This document shows, piece after piece, positions 17,483 through 27,638 of a stretch of DNA of 64,000 bases. This stretch comes from Sulfurovum sp. XGS-02 (GTDB lineage Bacteria > Campylobacterota > Campylobacteria > Campylobacterales > Sulfurovaceae). The notes beneath the pieces are model-generated. The model had not been told where the DNA came from, made no database searches, and was given only the letters and a program-made list of their open reading frames with translations. Location: NCBI RefSeq assembly GCF_023213175.1, contig NZ_CP093312.1, positions 1,488,001 to 1,552,000 of the forward strand, written 5' to 3'. The translations under genes and the position numbers were made by a program. How positions within the stretch are numbered: the first letter of the stretch is position 1; every line of letters begins with the position of its first letter.

Positions 17483-18529
17483 TTATTTTTTACTCACCCT
17501 CTGGCATTCGCTTACGAAGTGTTTTGCATTTTCTACAGGAACGTCCGGGAGGATACCGTGTCCGAGGTTAAAGATGTGTCTTTTACCACCCATGATCTCC
17601 TGGATCGCTTCTACACATGCTGTTGTTGCCTCTTGAGAGTAGAGTCTGCATGGCTCCATGTTCCCCTGAAGGACGTATTTGTCACCCAGTTTCTCTTTAG
17701 CCAATGCCATAGGTGTTCCCCAGTCCACACCGAAGACATCAAAGTTTCCATACACTTTTCCACTCGCTATAAATGCTGCAACACCTTTAGGGAACATGAT
17801 CACCGGAATATGCGGGTACTTCTCTTTAAGATACTCCGCGATCTCTACCATGTATTTCCATGAGAACTCGTCATACTTGCCCGGTTCGATCGCTGCTGCC
17901 CAAGAGTCGAAGATCTGCACGACATCGACACCCGCTTGTATCTGCTTCTCCATGTAAAGCTTTACAACATCGGTGACTTTTCTAAGGATATTGTGAAGAA
18001 GTTCAGGATTTGAATACATCATCTTCTTACAGATATTGTAGGTTTTGGTTCCCTGTCCTTCTATCATATAGGTTGCCAGTGTCCAAGGAGCACCGGTGAA
18101 CCCGATAAGCGCTTTTTCATCACCTCTTGCATCGAGCTGTGCTCTAAGAAGTTCGATCGTCTCATAGACATAGGTAAGTTTGCTGGCCGCTTCTTCACCG
18201 CCGATAAGTCTGTCCAGATCTTCCTGTGATTTGAGCGGGTCGGAAAATTTCGGCCCCTCCCCTTTTACAAAGCTCAGATCCATACCCATCTCATCAGGGA
18301 TCACAAGAATATCCGAGAATAATATAGCCGCATCCACACCCACGATATCAAGCGGCTGGATCGTTACTTCTGCTGCCTTTTCAGGGTCATGACACAAGTT
18401 AAGGAAGTTTCCTGCTGCTGCACGTACTTCCATATACTCCGGTAGGTAACGTCCTGCCTGTCTCATCATCCATACCGGTGTGTATGGTGTCTCTTTCCCT
18501 AGACATGCGTCTACAAATATTTTACTCAA
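17483..18529 (-). CDS. hemE: Uroporphyrinogen III decarboxylase
   Basis: Canonical HemE. I choose the TTG at 18529 (giving [20 protein letters not shown]) because an AAGGAA site lies just upstream and the family starts there; the frame stays open to 18589. [15 protein letters not shown] carries the substrate-binding arginines, and [12 protein letters not shown] the catalytic aspartate region. It decarboxylates the four acetate side chains of uroporphyrinogen III to coproporphyrinogen III in the haem branch; the same precursor feeds siroheme through the CysG encoded at 43.8 kb. Length of 348 residues is normal. Confidence 0.95.
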   Translation of the reverse strand: MSKIFVDACLGKETPYTPVWMMRQAGRYLPEYMEVRAAAGNFLNLCHDPEKAAEVTIQPLDIVGVDAAILFSDILVIPDEMGMDLSFVKGEGPKFSDPLKSQEDLDRLIGGEEAASKLTYVYETIELLRAQLDARGDEKALIGFTGAPWTLATYMIEGQGTKTYNICKKMMYSNPELLHNILRKVTDVVKLYMEKQIQAGVDVVQIFDSWAAAIEPGKYDEFSWKYMVEIAEYLKEKYPHIPVIMFPKGVAAFIASGKVYGNFDVFGVDWGTPMALAKEKLGDKYVLQGNMEPCRLYSQEATTACVEAIQEIMGGKRHIFNLGHGILPDVPVENAKHFVSECQRVSKK

Positions 18530-18677
18530 TTGTTTTTCCTTAAAATAATTCTCTTCTTTTTTACAAGAAGGACTTTCAGAAGAAATCATTTAGTGATTTC
18601 TTTGCATCATGCTTTAACATGGAAGTAACCTTAACGGTACAGCGAAGCAAAAGGAAGCACTTCCTTTTACCGTTTCT

Positions 18678-19187
18678 CTAGTGTTTACCTACTTTACCTA
18701 AAAAATAGAGCCCTACTGCCAATGCGGTAATAGAAAGTGCGAAATACATCATCTCGATAGGTGTAGCAAAGTTCGTATGCAATACCCTTTGAAAGAAGTT
18801 CACCACTAAAACCATCACGATGACCTTTGCGATCTTATCTTTAAGCTGGTCCAGTGAATCAATCGCCAGCAGTTTCGATCCGTTCTTTCCGCTTGCCTCA
18901 TCGATATCTGAAATGAAAAGCTCATAGAGTCCAAAAGAGAAGATGAACATCACCACGGCGATCAGATAGAGGTCGACCGCACCGATGATCCCGGCTACGA
19001 TATCTTCATGAAAGTTTTCAGGGTGTGCATGTGTGATGATCGTGTTGAGTGTATAGACACCTACATTCCATATATCCATGGATGCGACGACAAAAAGGAT
19101 CACTGCACCCACTAGACCAAAGACCACAGCCAAAAGTACGATAAATCTACTTCTCCAGATAGTACCTTCAAATAGTCTTTCAAGCAT
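18678..19187 (-). CDS. yqhA: YqhA family (UPF0114) inner-membrane protein
   Basis: 169 residues from the ATG at 19187 (MLERLFEGTIWRSRF), which overlaps the asd stop as TAATG. Longer in-frame starts would lie within asd and are rejected. Three or four hydrophobic segments are visible (IVLLAVVFGLVGAVILFVVA; LYLIAVVMFIFSFGLYELFI; VIVMVLVVNFFQRVL; YFALSITALAVGLYFLGKV) with the conserved FISDIDEA between them. YqhA proteins have no established function. Coupling to asd suggests only co-transcription. Confidence 0.88.
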   Translation of the reverse strand: MLERLFEGTIWRSRFIVLLAVVFGLVGAVILFVVASMDIWNVGVYTLNTIITHAHPENFHEDIVAGIIGAVDLYLIAVVMFIFSFGLYELFISDIDEASGKNGSKLLAIDSLDQLKDKIAKVIVMVLVVNFFQRVLHTNFATPIEMMYFALSITALAVGLYFLGKVGKH

Positions 19188-20224
19188 TAGGCATTTTCCT
19201 CTAATTTGATCCATTTTTGTGCGATTCTTACCGCATTGGTCGCAGCACCGACCCTTACCTGGTCTGCTACACCCCAAAGGTGTAAGATATTCTTCGCATA
19301 GATATCTTTTCTGATACGTCCTACATACGTATCATCTGTATCTGTTGCGGTCAAAGGCATCGGATACTCATTTTTAGACATGTCATCTACCACTTTTACA
19401 TTTTCAAAGTTACCCAATGCTTCTCTTGCTTTGTCTACATCCACATCTACATCCTCTCCAAATGTGATCGTGATAGATTCGGAATGGCTTCTGAGAACAG
19501 GTACACGTACACAGGTTGCAGAGACCGCAAAGTCACTGTGCATGATCTTGTTGGTCTCGTTGACCATCTTCATCTCTTCTTTCGTGTAACCGTTCTCCTG
19601 AGGCACATCGATATGAGGGATGACATTGAGTGCGATACGGTGGGCAAATGCTTCCACTTTCGCATCATCAAGTGTAAAGTTGAAGAAGGCCTGCATCTGT
19701 TTTACAAGCTCTTCCATCCCTTTTTTCCCTGCACCGCTTACTGCCTGGTAGGTACTTACATCCACTCTTTTGATCCCGTAAAGGTCATGAAGAGGCTTCA
19801 GAAGCTGTACCATTTGAATGGTCGAACAGTTAGGGTTGGCGATAATACCTGACTCTTTCCAGAGTGCAATGTCTCCAGGGTTTACTTCAGGTACCACAAG
19901 TGGTATATTTGGATCCATTCTGAAGTGGGAGGTATTGTCAATGACCACTGCTCCGGATTCTACTGCATACTTTGCATAGTGTGCAGAGATACTTCCACCC
20001 GCTGAAAAAAACGCGATATCTATACCACGCCCTTCAAACACCACTTCTGTCAATTCTTCTATCTTGTACTCGTTCCCTTGAAACTCTATCGTTTCACCTG
20101 CCGATCTTGCACTTGCCAAAGGCAAAAGATTTGATACAGGAAAGTTTACCTCTTCCAAAACTCTAAAAAGCTCTTCACCTACGGCACCACTTGCACCGAC
20201 TACTGCTACGTTATATTTCTTCAC
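19187..20224 (-). CDS. asd: Aspartate-semialdehyde dehydrogenase
   Basis: 345 residues. NADP-binding motif VVGASGAVGEEL at 8-19, catalytic cysteine C133 in ANPNCSTIQMV, and the active-site histidine region FAHRIALNVIPHID. It reduces aspartyl-phosphate to aspartate semialdehyde, the branch point to lysine/diaminopimelate, threonine and methionine. It follows gyrA by one base and overlaps yqhA by 1 nt (TAATG), so a gyrA-asd-yqhA transcription unit is likely. Confidence 0.96.
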   Translation of the reverse strand: MKKYNVAVVGASGAVGEELFRVLEEVNFPVSNLLPLASARSAGETIEFQGNEYKIEELTEVVFEGRGIDIAFFSAGGSISAHYAKYAVESGAVVIDNTSHFRMDPNIPLVVPEVNPGDIALWKESGIIANPNCSTIQMVQLLKPLHDLYGIKRVDVSTYQAVSGAGKKGMEELVKQMQAFFNFTLDDAKVEAFAHRIALNVIPHIDVPQENGYTKEEMKMVNETNKIMHSDFAVSATCVRVPVLRSHSESITITFGEDVDVDVDKAREALGNFENVKVVDDMSKNEYPMPLTATDTDDTYVGRIRKDIYAKNILHLWGVADQVRVGAATNAVRIAQKWIKLEENA

Positions 20225-20225
20225 G

Positions 20226-22727
20226 CTATTCTAATCCTAATGTATTATCTGTATTTTCTGTATCTTCACCGTTATTCTCATCCGGCGTCTCTTCTTTTTG
20301 GCATTTTGCAATGCTCACCACTCTGTCTTTTGCATCTACGTTAACAATCTTCACACCTGATGTGTTACGTCCCGCTTTACGGATGGTTTCCATGTCCACA
20401 CGTATCATCTTACCGATACTCGTCAGACACATGAGGTCTTTGTCTTCCTCTACAAATACAACACCGACCACATCACCTGTTTTAGGTGTGAGTTTCATAG
20501 AGATAACCCCTTTACCTGCACGGTTCTGTTCACGGTACTCACTTGCAGTGGTACGTTTACCCAGACCTTTTTCACTGATCATCAGAAGTTCATCATTCTC
20601 ATCTTCGATGGTCGTAGCACCGCAGACATGGTCACCCTCTATCTTGAACTTGATCGCAGTCACACCGCGTGATACCCTACCGATCTCCCTTGCATCTTCT
20701 ACTTTAAATCTGATACAGAGACCTTTTTTCGTTGCCACAAAGAGCCATTTTGTATCTGGCTTCACGATCTTCGCATCAACGATCGCATCATCTTCGTCAA
20801 GGTTGATCGCTCTTACACCATTGCTTCTGATGTTCGAGTACTCAGAGAGGTTGGTTCTCTTCACGATACCGTTTTGTGTAAAGAAAACCAATCCTTTGTC
20901 CGCTTCAAAATCCTCCGTAGGGATGATCGCCATGATCTTCTCATCCTGCTGAAGGTTGATAAGGTTCACTACTGCTTTACCTTTAGCTGTACGTGATCCC
21001 TCAGGGATACGGTAGACTTTGAGCCAGTAGAGCTGTCCTCTGTCTGTAACGAACATAAGCGTATCATGGGTATTTGACGTAAAGAACTTCTCGATGAAGT
21101 CATCATCATAGGTCGTCACAGCGATCTTCCCTTTACCGCCACGGTGCTGCTTCTCATACTGCTTCACCGGTACACGTTTGATGTATCCACGGTGTGTGAT
21201 CGTTACGACCATCGGCTCATTTGGAATCAGGTCTTCGATATCGATATCATCATAATCATCCACGATCTCTGTACGGCGTGGGGTTGTGTATTTTTCACGG
21301 ATCTCAATCAGCTCGTCACGGATGATAGCGTTGATCTTCTCTTCACTCTTCAAGATCGCTTCAAGTTCTGCGATAAGTTTAAGCAACTCATTCAACTCAT
21401 TCTCGATCTTCTCTATCTCTAAACCAGTCAGACGTCTCAGTCTCATCTCCAGGATCGCTTTTGCCTGGATCTCTGAAAGTTTGAAGCGTGACATGAGGTT
21501 TTCTCTGGCTTCCACATCATCTGAAGAGGCACGGATAATCTTGATCACCTCATCGATGTTGTCCACAGCGATCTTGAGACCTTCCAAAATGTGTGCTCTT
21601 GCTCTTGCCTTTTCAAGATCGAAGATCGTTCTTCTGATCACCACTGTTTTTCTGTGTTTCAAGAAAAGGTCGAAGAGCTCCATAAGATTAAAGACTTTTG
21701 GCTCTTTGTCTGCGATCGCAAGCATGATGATACCGAACGTCACTTGCATCTGTGTACTTTTGAAAAGGTTGTTCAGTACGATCTCACTCATCGCGTCACG
21801 CTTAAGTTCGATCACCACACGGATACCTTCTCTATCTGACTCATCACGAAGTTCTGAGATACCCTCTATCTGTTTGTCACGGACAAGCTGTGCAATGTTT
21901 TCTATGAGTCTTGATTTATTGACCTGGAAAGGCAGTTCATCGATGATGATGATCTCTTTAGAACCTTTTTGTTCTATGTGTGTCTTCGCACGCACTTTGA
22001 TACGTCCGCGTCCTGTCGTATAGGCATCTGTGATACCCTTGCGACCAAAGATGATACCACCTGTTGGGAAGTCAGGACCCTGTACGATCTTCATCATCTC
22101 TTCTACTGTAGAGTTCGGGTCATCTATCCTTGCGACCAATGCATCCACAAGTTCATCCAATCTGTGCGGAGGGATGTTCGTAGCCATACCGACCGCGATA
22201 CCGCTTGAACCGTTAAGAAGCAGGTTCGGTACACGTGAAGGAAGTACATCAGGCTCTTGGATGGAATCATCGTAGTTTGGTACAAAATCAACTGTGTCTT
22301 TGTCCAGATCAGAGAGAAGCTCTTCAGCGATCCTTGTCATACGCGCTTCAGTATATCTCATCGCTGCTGCATTGTCCCCATCGATCGAACCGAAGTTTCC
22401 TTGCCCATCCACAAGCGGTGCCTGCATAGAAAAGTCTTGTGCCATACGTACAAGTGCGTCATAGACCGAAGAGTCACCGTGAGGGTGATACTTACCGATC
22501 ACATCCCCGACGATACGTGCGGATTTTTTATACGGACTTCTATGTGCAAGATGAAGATCATTCATTGCATAGAGGATCCTTCTGTGTACAGGTTTCAACC
22601 CGTCTCTCGCATCAGGTAATGCCCTACCAATGATGACGCTCATAGAGTAGTCAAGGTAACTTGACTTCATACTATCTTCAATTAACACTTGTCCGGTATT
22701 TTGTTGCTCTTCAAACAGATCGCTCAT
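20226..22727 (-). CDS. gyrA: DNA gyrase subunit A
   Basis: 833 residues from the ATG at 22727 ([13 protein letters not shown]), which has AAGGAAA 6 nt upstream; the frame is open 15 codons further without support. The catalytic tyrosine is Y125 ([10 protein letters not shown]). The quinolone-resistance region [10 protein letters not shown] at 81-90 has serine and aspartate at the positions equal to E. coli S83 and D87, i.e. the usual susceptible-type residues. A GyrA-box-like HRGGKGK lies at the start of the C-terminal DNA-wrapping beta-pinwheel. With GyrB it introduces negative supercoils. Confidence 0.97.
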   Translation of the reverse strand: MSDLFEEQQNTGQVLIEDSMKSSYLDYSMSVIIGRALPDARDGLKPVHRRILYAMNDLHLAHRSPYKKSARIVGDVIGKYHPHGDSSVYDALVRMAQDFSMQAPLVDGQGNFGSIDGDNAAAMRYTEARMTRIAEELLSDLDKDTVDFVPNYDDSIQEPDVLPSRVPNLLLNGSSGIAVGMATNIPPHRLDELVDALVARIDDPNSTVEEMMKIVQGPDFPTGGIIFGRKGITDAYTTGRGRIKVRAKTHIEQKGSKEIIIIDELPFQVNKSRLIENIAQLVRDKQIEGISELRDESDREGIRVVIELKRDAMSEIVLNNLFKSTQMQVTFGIIMLAIADKEPKVFNLMELFDLFLKHRKTVVIRRTIFDLEKARARAHILEGLKIAVDNIDEVIKIIRASSDDVEARENLMSRFKLSEIQAKAILEMRLRRLTGLEIEKIENELNELLKLIAELEAILKSEEKINAIIRDELIEIREKYTTPRRTEIVDDYDDIDIEDLIPNEPMVVTITHRGYIKRVPVKQYEKQHRGGKGKIAVTTYDDDFIEKFFTSNTHDTLMFVTDRGQLYWLKVYRIPEGSRTAKGKAVVNLINLQQDEKIMAIIPTEDFEADKGLVFFTQNGIVKRTNLSEYSNIRSNGVRAINLDEDDAIVDAKIVKPDTKWLFVATKKGLCIRFKVEDAREIGRVSRGVTAIKFKIEGDHVCGATTIEDENDELLMISEKGLGKRTTASEYREQNRAGKGVISMKLTPKTGDVVGVVFVEEDKDLMCLTSIGKMIRVDMETIRKAGRNTSGVKIVNVDAKDRVVSIAKCQKEETPDENNGEDTENTDNTLGLE

Positions 22728-22799
22728 GCATTTCCTTGTTGTGTAAAAAATTGTATTGATTGTATCTAACATCGGCTTAAATAAAAAGGCTAAAAAGCG

Positions 22800-22831
22800 C
22801 TTAAAATGGACGCTAGGTGTCTTAAAATGGA
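22800..22831. repeat. Direct repeat CTTAAAATGGA, two copies 21 bp apart
   Basis: Identical 11-mers at 22800-22810 and 22821-22831, start-to-start 21 bp (two helical turns), in the 168 bp between the divergent gyrA and exbB genes. Downstream on the plus strand a TATAAT hexamer occurs at 22860-22865, about 30 bp before the exbB start. The spacing would suit a regulator bound on one face of the helix, but no regulator is identified. Confidence 0.4.
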
Positions 22832-22895
22832 TTTAACATAGTTTTAACACTATATTCTATATAATGCAGACTAAATTCATATATGAGGAAAAATA

Positions 22896-23336
22896 GTGCC
22901 AATTGAACAACTGAAAGATATCGTAGATTATGGGATCATAGGATTTCTCTTTTTCTTAAGTTTTATTACTTTTGCCTTTGCAATCGAGAGAGTACTTTTC
23001 TACCGTGGTCTCAAAGTGACAGACTACAAAAATAAAACTGCATTGGAACTTGACATTTCAAAACGTTTGGCAACCATTGCCTCTATCGGTTCGAATGCAC
23101 CCTATATAGGACTGCTCGGTACGGTACTTGCGATCATCCTTACATTCTACATCATCGGTGACCAACAAGATACGATCAATCCCGGTGAGATCATGAAGCA
23201 CCTGGCACTGGCACTTAAAGCGACCGCAGCCGGTCTGGTGGTGGCGATCCCTGCAACGGTTATCTATAATGCCCTGCTAACAAGAGTCGATACGATCTTG
23301 GCCCGATGGGAAATCGCACAGGATACAAACGCCTAA
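22896..23336 (+). CDS. exbB: ExbB/TolQ-type proton channel subunit
   Basis: 146 residues with a GTG start (MPIEQLKDIVDYGIIGFLFF) preceded by GAGGAA. Three membrane segments are visible: about 14-34, then LATIASIGSNAPYIGLLGTVLAIILTFYII, then LALALKATAAGLVVAIPATVIYNAL. The last two hold the conserved MotA/TolQ/ExbB threonine/alanine-rich channel region. At 146 residues it is of the short epsilonproteobacterial ExbB type. With ExbD it forms the proton-driven motor energising TonB; no tonB gene lies next to it here. Its stop overlaps the exbD start (TAATG). Confidence 0.92.
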   Translation: MPIEQLKDIVDYGIIGFLFFLSFITFAFAIERVLFYRGLKVTDYKNKTALELDISKRLATIASIGSNAPYIGLLGTVLAIILTFYIIGDQQDTINPGEIMKHLALALKATAAGLVVAIPATVIYNALLTRVDTILARWEIAQDTNA

Positions 23337-23713
23337 TGAGGAGAGAACGCTTTGACAAAATGAATGTCGTACCATTCATAGATATCGTACTCGTTCTACT
23401 GGTCATCGTACTTGCAACGGCTACGTTTGTAGAACATCAAGCGATCAAAGTGGATCTGCCGACTGCAAGTTCTAAAAAAAGTGAAGAGAAGAAAAACATC
23501 CAAATCGCTGTCGATAAAGATGGAGTCTACTCCTATGAGAAAGAAGTACTGAGTCTTGAGCTCATTAAAGAGAAACTGATGAAGCTAGACCCTAAAAAAG
23601 ACCTTATTTCACTGCGTATGGATAAAAGCAGTGAATTTCAGTACTTTGTAGACATCATCGATATTCTCAAGACCAAGGGGTTTGAGAATATTTCGATCAT
23701 TACGAAACAGTAA
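23336..23713 (+). CDS. exbD: ExbD/TolR-type biopolymer transport protein
   Basis: 125 residues from the ATG at 23336 (MRRERFDKMNVVPFIDIVLV), overlapping the exbB stop. One N-terminal membrane helix contains the conserved aspartate in VVPFIDIVLVLLVI, the proton-carrying residue of ExbD/TolR. The rest is a periplasmic domain (VDKDGVYSYEKEVLSLELI). The alternative upstream start at 23306 would overlap exbB by 31 nt and lacks a ribosome binding site. It works with ExbB in the TonB energy-transducing complex. Confidence 0.92.
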   Translation: MRRERFDKMNVVPFIDIVLVLLVIVLATATFVEHQAIKVDLPTASSKKSEEKKNIQIAVDKDGVYSYEKEVLSLELIKEKLMKLDPKKDLISLRMDKSSEFQYFVDIIDILKTKGFENISIITKQ

Positions 23714-23763
23714 TCAATTGTAGTTATTTTATCAAACTTCCGATCATCTAAACTGTGGCCTTG

Positions 23764-24000
23764 TTCTTCTCTTTACTTTTCTAGAAAAGTAAAACAAAAG
23801 TCGACACTATTCTCAAATCGCTTCGCTTACATGGGTGTTCATAGTGTCAGAAACGTACTGCGTACGATTTATGAAAAAGTTATTAATCGCACGAATGTGC
23901 GCCTTTGTCATGGCGAACGCCCTTGAAAGCAACGCGATTCGAGAGCCATGACGCTTTTTTGCTTCGTTTTTTCTAAAAAAATGAAGAGGGGTAACACTGC
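23764..24000. repeat. Hairpin-dense imperfect long palindrome (MITE-like or structured element)
   Basis: This fills most of the 355 bp gap between exbD and the thioredoxin gene. The two ends are related as an imperfect inverted repeat (about 23764-23803 against about 23952-24000). Inside are a perfect 22-bp palindrome at 23772-23793 (centre TTCTAGAA), GACACTAT/ATAGTGTC at 23803-23810/23841-23848, CGTAC-TGC-GTACG at 23854-23866, CGCAC-GAAT-GTGCG at 23888-23901, GTCATGGC/GCCATGAC at 23907-23914/23945-23952, and CTCAAATCGC/GCGATTCGAG (9 of 10) at 23812-23821/23934-23943. No open frame of note. A decayed non-autonomous mobile element or a repeated intergenic hairpin cassette is likely. Confidence 0.6.
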
Positions 24001-24068
24001 CGCAGTTTGAATGTTTAGGAAGTTCAGTAAAACGTTAAAAGTCTAAAGTTTCGGATGACGAACTGATA

Positions 24069-24386
24069 CTATTCCGTCATCATCCCATACGGCCGCTTCA
24101 ACTTCTCCGTTAACTGATGCATACTGACCGAGCGTCCTTCTCTGGCAAACTCTCTTCCATCCATAAAGACGATCATCGTAGGCACGGAAAAGACTTGAAA
24201 ATGTGCAGAGATCTTCGGGTTTTCATGTGCATCCAAATAGATCTGTTTGAGCTGGGGAAAATGCTCATCAAAGACCTCTTTAAATTTGGGTCTGAGCGCA
24301 TGACAGACACTACAGTGCTCTCCGGAAAAGTAGAGTAAAACCCCTACTTCGGTTCTTATAATCTCTTGTAGTTCTTCCAATGTCAT
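24069..24386 (-). CDS. Thioredoxin-family protein
   Basis: 105 residues. The active-site C25-x2-C28 lies in SGEHCSVCHALRPKF, a variant of the classic WCGPC; a cis-proline follows in FSVPTMIVFMDG. Without a signal peptide it should be cytoplasmic and act as a thiol-disulfide reductant or in thiol chemistry with an unknown partner. The ATG at 24386 overlaps the stop of the upstream membrane-protein gene, so the two are coupled. Confidence 0.88.
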   Translation of the reverse strand: MTLEELQEIIRTEVGVLLYFSGEHCSVCHALRPKFKEVFDEHFPQLKQIYLDAHENPKISAHFQVFSVPTMIVFMDGREFAREGRSVSMHQLTEKLKRPYGMMTE

Positions 24387-25261
24387 TTTTGTTCCTTTAT
24401 TTCTACTAATTTCGATACCGCTTCTCCATGTTCATACAAAACTACTTTTCCATTCCTGAATGAAACATAATTAAGAGACTCAAGTATCACTTTTGATGGT
24501 ACTGAATACTGAGCATATTCACCATTTAAATTCTCTTCTAAAATCATATCAAATAATCTAGCACTCTCTTGTATGTATTGTTTATATCTAATTCCATAAC
24601 TAAAAACGATTGTCCTTACAATCATATTGATAAAAAGTGCAATAAAATCAAATCCTAATGTAGATGTCTGTACAAATAATTTACCTCTGTTGATATCGTC
24701 TTTAACACTAAAAGGATTATCTAACATTCCCATAGAACTCATCCATCCCAGATCATCATTTCGATATAAATGGTTATGTATATTATGCACTTCATGAAGT
24801 TCTACGTCATAATATGTAAAGGATAAATGATATATCGTTAATATAAAAAATACAAAATATATTATTGTTAACATAACACTACTGGCAAAGATATAAGGTA
24901 GTATAGCTATCACCAAAGACAAAACAAAATATCTAATTGCCTTGTTAAAATGTTCTTTATTGACTAAATGTAATTTTTGATCTTTAAAATACATGATCAA
25001 AAAATAAAAAATCAGCAAAATATTATAGGGTAATAAAAACAATTTTGTATTACTTGCCATCATGATGAATCCATGATTAAAAAATGGTAAATCTGCATGA
25101 AATAGAAGTCCAAAAAACCACCAAAATGCCATAGGGACAATCACAATCAACAAAACCAAAAAGGAAACCCCACTAACAAATATCATGGTTTTTTGTTTCT
25201 CAATATCGATTTGGATCTCATTATAAATAACAGAACCATCATAATTGTTTTGTTTTTGCAT
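24383..25261 (-). CDS. Unknown integral membrane protein
   Basis: 292 residues with four or five hydrophobic segments (about 28-52, 66-92, 108-132, 133-150 and 202-222). The C-terminal 60 residues are hydrophilic. Aromatic-rich patches (MAFWWFFGLLFHADLPFFNH) and LSFTYYDVELHEVHNIHNHLYR are notable. I recognise no family. Base composition is clearly more AT-rich than the flanking thioredoxin and selO genes, which may mean separate acquisition. It overlaps the thioredoxin gene by 4 bp, a hint of joint function or at least joint translation. Confidence 0.7.
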   Translation of the reverse strand: MQKQNNYDGSVIYNEIQIDIEKQKTMIFVSGVSFLVLLIVIVPMAFWWFFGLLFHADLPFFNHGFIMMASNTKLFLLPYNILLIFYFLIMYFKDQKLHLVNKEHFNKAIRYFVLSLVIAILPYIFASSVMLTIIYFVFFILTIYHLSFTYYDVELHEVHNIHNHLYRNDDLGWMSSMGMLDNPFSVKDDINRGKLFVQTSTLGFDFIALFINMIVRTIVFSYGIRYKQYIQESARLFDMILEENLNGEYAQYSVPSKVILESLNYVSFRNGKVVLYEHGEAVSKLVEIKEQK

Positions 25262-25334
25262 GTATGTACCTTTAATATTGAAAAAAGGATACAGTATGTT
25301 GAGTTAAAATAGCTTAATATCTATTGTAAAAATT

Positions 25335-26771
25335 TTAAGAACTACAACTCAGCTTCTGGTTTTTAAATGCATCTGGGGTAGCCCCTGCCCATCTTTCATG
25401 GGCCTGACGTTCAGCATAGGGATCTTTAGCGATCTCAAATAACCTGTCTACGACACTAAAATCACCATCTTCAGCTGCTGTGATGGCTTCTTGCAGCATA
25501 TAGTTTTTGAGTACGTATTTTGGATTGGTCTGTAACATAGCACTGTGTCGCTCCTCTGTGGTGGAGGTATTTGCTTTCAATCTCTCATCATAACTGTCCA
25601 GCCACTCATGCATCGGCTTATGGAAAAGCCCCAAGCTCAACAGTGTGCTTCTCTCTCCCTCATAGTGACTGAGGGTTCTAAAGAAGAGTGTATAGTCTAT
25701 CTGCAGTCCCTGCATCATCCCCAATAAGTGTTTGATAAGTTCCAGATCTTCATCTTTCAATACATCCAAACCCAGCTTTTGACCCATCAGCTGAAGGTAT
25801 CGGTCGGTGTAGAGTTCCGTATACTGTGCCAATGCTTTTTCCAACTTATGGATATGTGCCATCGGTGAGAGCGTATGCATCAGTGCCTGCAGGTTCCACT
25901 CCCCTATATTGGGCTGGTTTCCAAAGCTGTAACGTCCGCCCTGGTCTGTATGGTTGCAGATGTACTTAGAATCATAGTCATCCAGAAAGGCGTAGGGACC
26001 ATAGTCTATGGTTAGACCTGCAATGGACATGTTGTCTGTGTTCATCACACCGTGGTTGAAGCCTACTGCTTGCCACTCTGCCATCAGTCTGGCTGTTCTG
26101 GCTACCACCTCTGTGAAAAACTGCAGGTATTTGTTGGGTGCATCTACCAGGTGCGGGTAGCTCTCTGCGATAGCATAGTCAGCCAATGCTTCCAACTCTT
26201 CATACCTTTTTTTGTGCGAAAAGTATTCAAAGGTACCAAAACGTATCCATGAGGGAGAGACACGAAGTACGATGGCACCGGTCTCCCATACTTCTCTGTA
26301 GACCTTGTGCTCTGAACCTATGAGTGCCAGTGCCCTTGTACTCTCTATACCAAGTCCATGCATCGCTTCGCTCATCAGATACTCTCGAATGGAAGAGCGA
26401 AGTACCGCACGGCCGTCTCCTGAACGGGAATAACGTGTCTGACCCGCCCCTTTAAGCTGGAGATGCCACTGTTTGATCGTCCCAATGTTAATGGCCCGTC
26501 CGTCTCCCAGACGAGGTACAAAATGGCCGAACTGATGCCCTGCATAACACATCGCGAAAGGATCAGACCCTTCAAGTTGCCAAGCACCATTGACAAATTC
26601 GACAAAAGCATCACTGTAGAGCTCTTCGCTGTCTATATCCAACAGTTTTGCCACTTCTTCATTGGCATGTATCAGAAATACATTCTCCAGCGGTGTGGGT
26701 TTGACTCTGGTATAGCACTCGTCTGGTAATGCCAAATAGGGATTGGTCAGTTTTATTTCACTCAGTTTCAT
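25335..26771 (-). CDS. selO: Protein adenylyltransferase SelO (YdiU/UPF0061)
   Basis: 478 residues, normal for SelO. Pseudokinase-fold motifs are clear: GDGRAINIGTI and QLKGAGQTRYSRSGDGRAVL (nucleotide loop), SSIREYLMSEAMHGLG, FNHGVMNTDNMSIAG (catalytic loop with D and N), and IDYGPYAFLDDYD (metal-binding aspartate). SelO transfers AMP to hydroxyl residues of proteins and is linked to redox stress. Stand-alone gene with its ATG at 26771, divergent from yebC 85 bp away. Confidence 0.94.
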   Translation of the reverse strand: MKLSEIKLTNPYLALPDECYTRVKPTPLENVFLIHANEEVAKLLDIDSEELYSDAFVEFVNGAWQLEGSDPFAMCYAGHQFGHFVPRLGDGRAINIGTIKQWHLQLKGAGQTRYSRSGDGRAVLRSSIREYLMSEAMHGLGIESTRALALIGSEHKVYREVWETGAIVLRVSPSWIRFGTFEYFSHKKRYEELEALADYAIAESYPHLVDAPNKYLQFFTEVVARTARLMAEWQAVGFNHGVMNTDNMSIAGLTIDYGPYAFLDDYDSKYICNHTDQGGRYSFGNQPNIGEWNLQALMHTLSPMAHIHKLEKALAQYTELYTDRYLQLMGQKLGLDVLKDEDLELIKHLLGMMQGLQIDYTLFFRTLSHYEGERSTLLSLGLFHKPMHEWLDSYDERLKANTSTTEERHSAMLQTNPKYVLKNYMLQEAITAAEDGDFSVVDRLFEIAKDPYAERQAHERWAGATPDAFKNQKLSCSS

Positions 26772-26856
26772 AGTTAAATTCTACACAGCACGGCTTTGAT
26801 GCTACTTAAGCCAAATAGGAGTATAATCACACAATTAAATTTGTAAGGAATCACTA

Positions 26857-27594
26857 ATGGGTAGAGCGTTTGAATACCGTAAAGCAGCGAAAATGAAAAG
26901 ATGGGGAACCATGTCTAGACTTTTCCCTAAATTAGGAAAGATCATCACGATGGCAGCCAAAGAAGGCGGTCAAGACCCTGACATGAACCCTAAACTTCGT
27001 ACAGCGATTCTCAATGCCAAAGCGCAAAACATGCCTAAAGACAACATCGATGCAGCGATCAAAAGAGCTTCAGCCAAAGATGCTGCAGATATCAAAGAGT
27101 TGACGTATGATGTCAAAGCCGTACATGGTGTGCAGATGATCGTAGAGTGTGCGACAGACAACAATACAAGAACGGTTGCCAATGTCAAGGCCATACTTGC
27201 CAGAAACGGTGGAGAGATGCTTACATCAGGTTCATTGAACTTCATGTTTACACGTAAATGTGTTTTTGTATTTAACAAAACCGATGATATGGACCTTGAA
27301 GAGCTGGAATTGGAACTCATTGACTTTGGTTTAGAAGAGATAGAAGAAGATATAGAGCCTCAAGAGGTAGGTGATGATATCAATATCGTGAGAGTCTATG
27401 GTGATTTTACTGCATTTGGCGAACTGAGTAAAGCACTCGAAGATATGAATATAGAGGTCAAAAAAGCGACACTTGAATATATTGCCAATACACCCATAGA
27501 GCTCAGTGACGAACAGATGGAAGAAGTCGATGTACTTATCGATAAACTAGAAGAAGATGAAGACGTTCAATCGGTCTTTACGAACATCGCCTAA
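26857..27594 (+). CDS. yebC: YebC/PmpR-family protein
   Basis: 245 residues. Starts [20 protein letters not shown], the family's conserved opening, then [16 protein letters not shown] and [14 protein letters not shown], which are YebC signatures. YebC proteins were first described as DNA-binding regulators and more recently linked to translation of difficult (for example proline-rich) sequences; which applies here is not visible. The start has a GTAAGGA site upstream. A 10-bp hairpin at 27639-27666 follows the gene. Confidence 0.94.
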   Translation: MGRAFEYRKAAKMKRWGTMSRLFPKLGKIITMAAKEGGQDPDMNPKLRTAILNAKAQNMPKDNIDAAIKRASAKDAADIKELTYDVKAVHGVQMIVECATDNNTRTVANVKAILARNGGEMLTSGSLNFMFTRKCVFVFNKTDDMDLEELELELIDFGLEEIEEDIEPQEVGDDINIVRVYGDFTAFGELSKALEDMNIEVKKATLEYIANTPIELSDEQMEEVDVLIDKLEEDEDVQSVFTNIA

Positions 27595-27638
27595 AAGACA
27601 ACATAACTCATAGTACTTACAATAGATAATAAGGGGAG

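Noticed and set aside
23764-24000. CRISPR array
   Set aside because: The repeats are different inverted repeats of unequal length, not regularly spaced direct repeats. No CRISPR array was seen elsewhere in the window.
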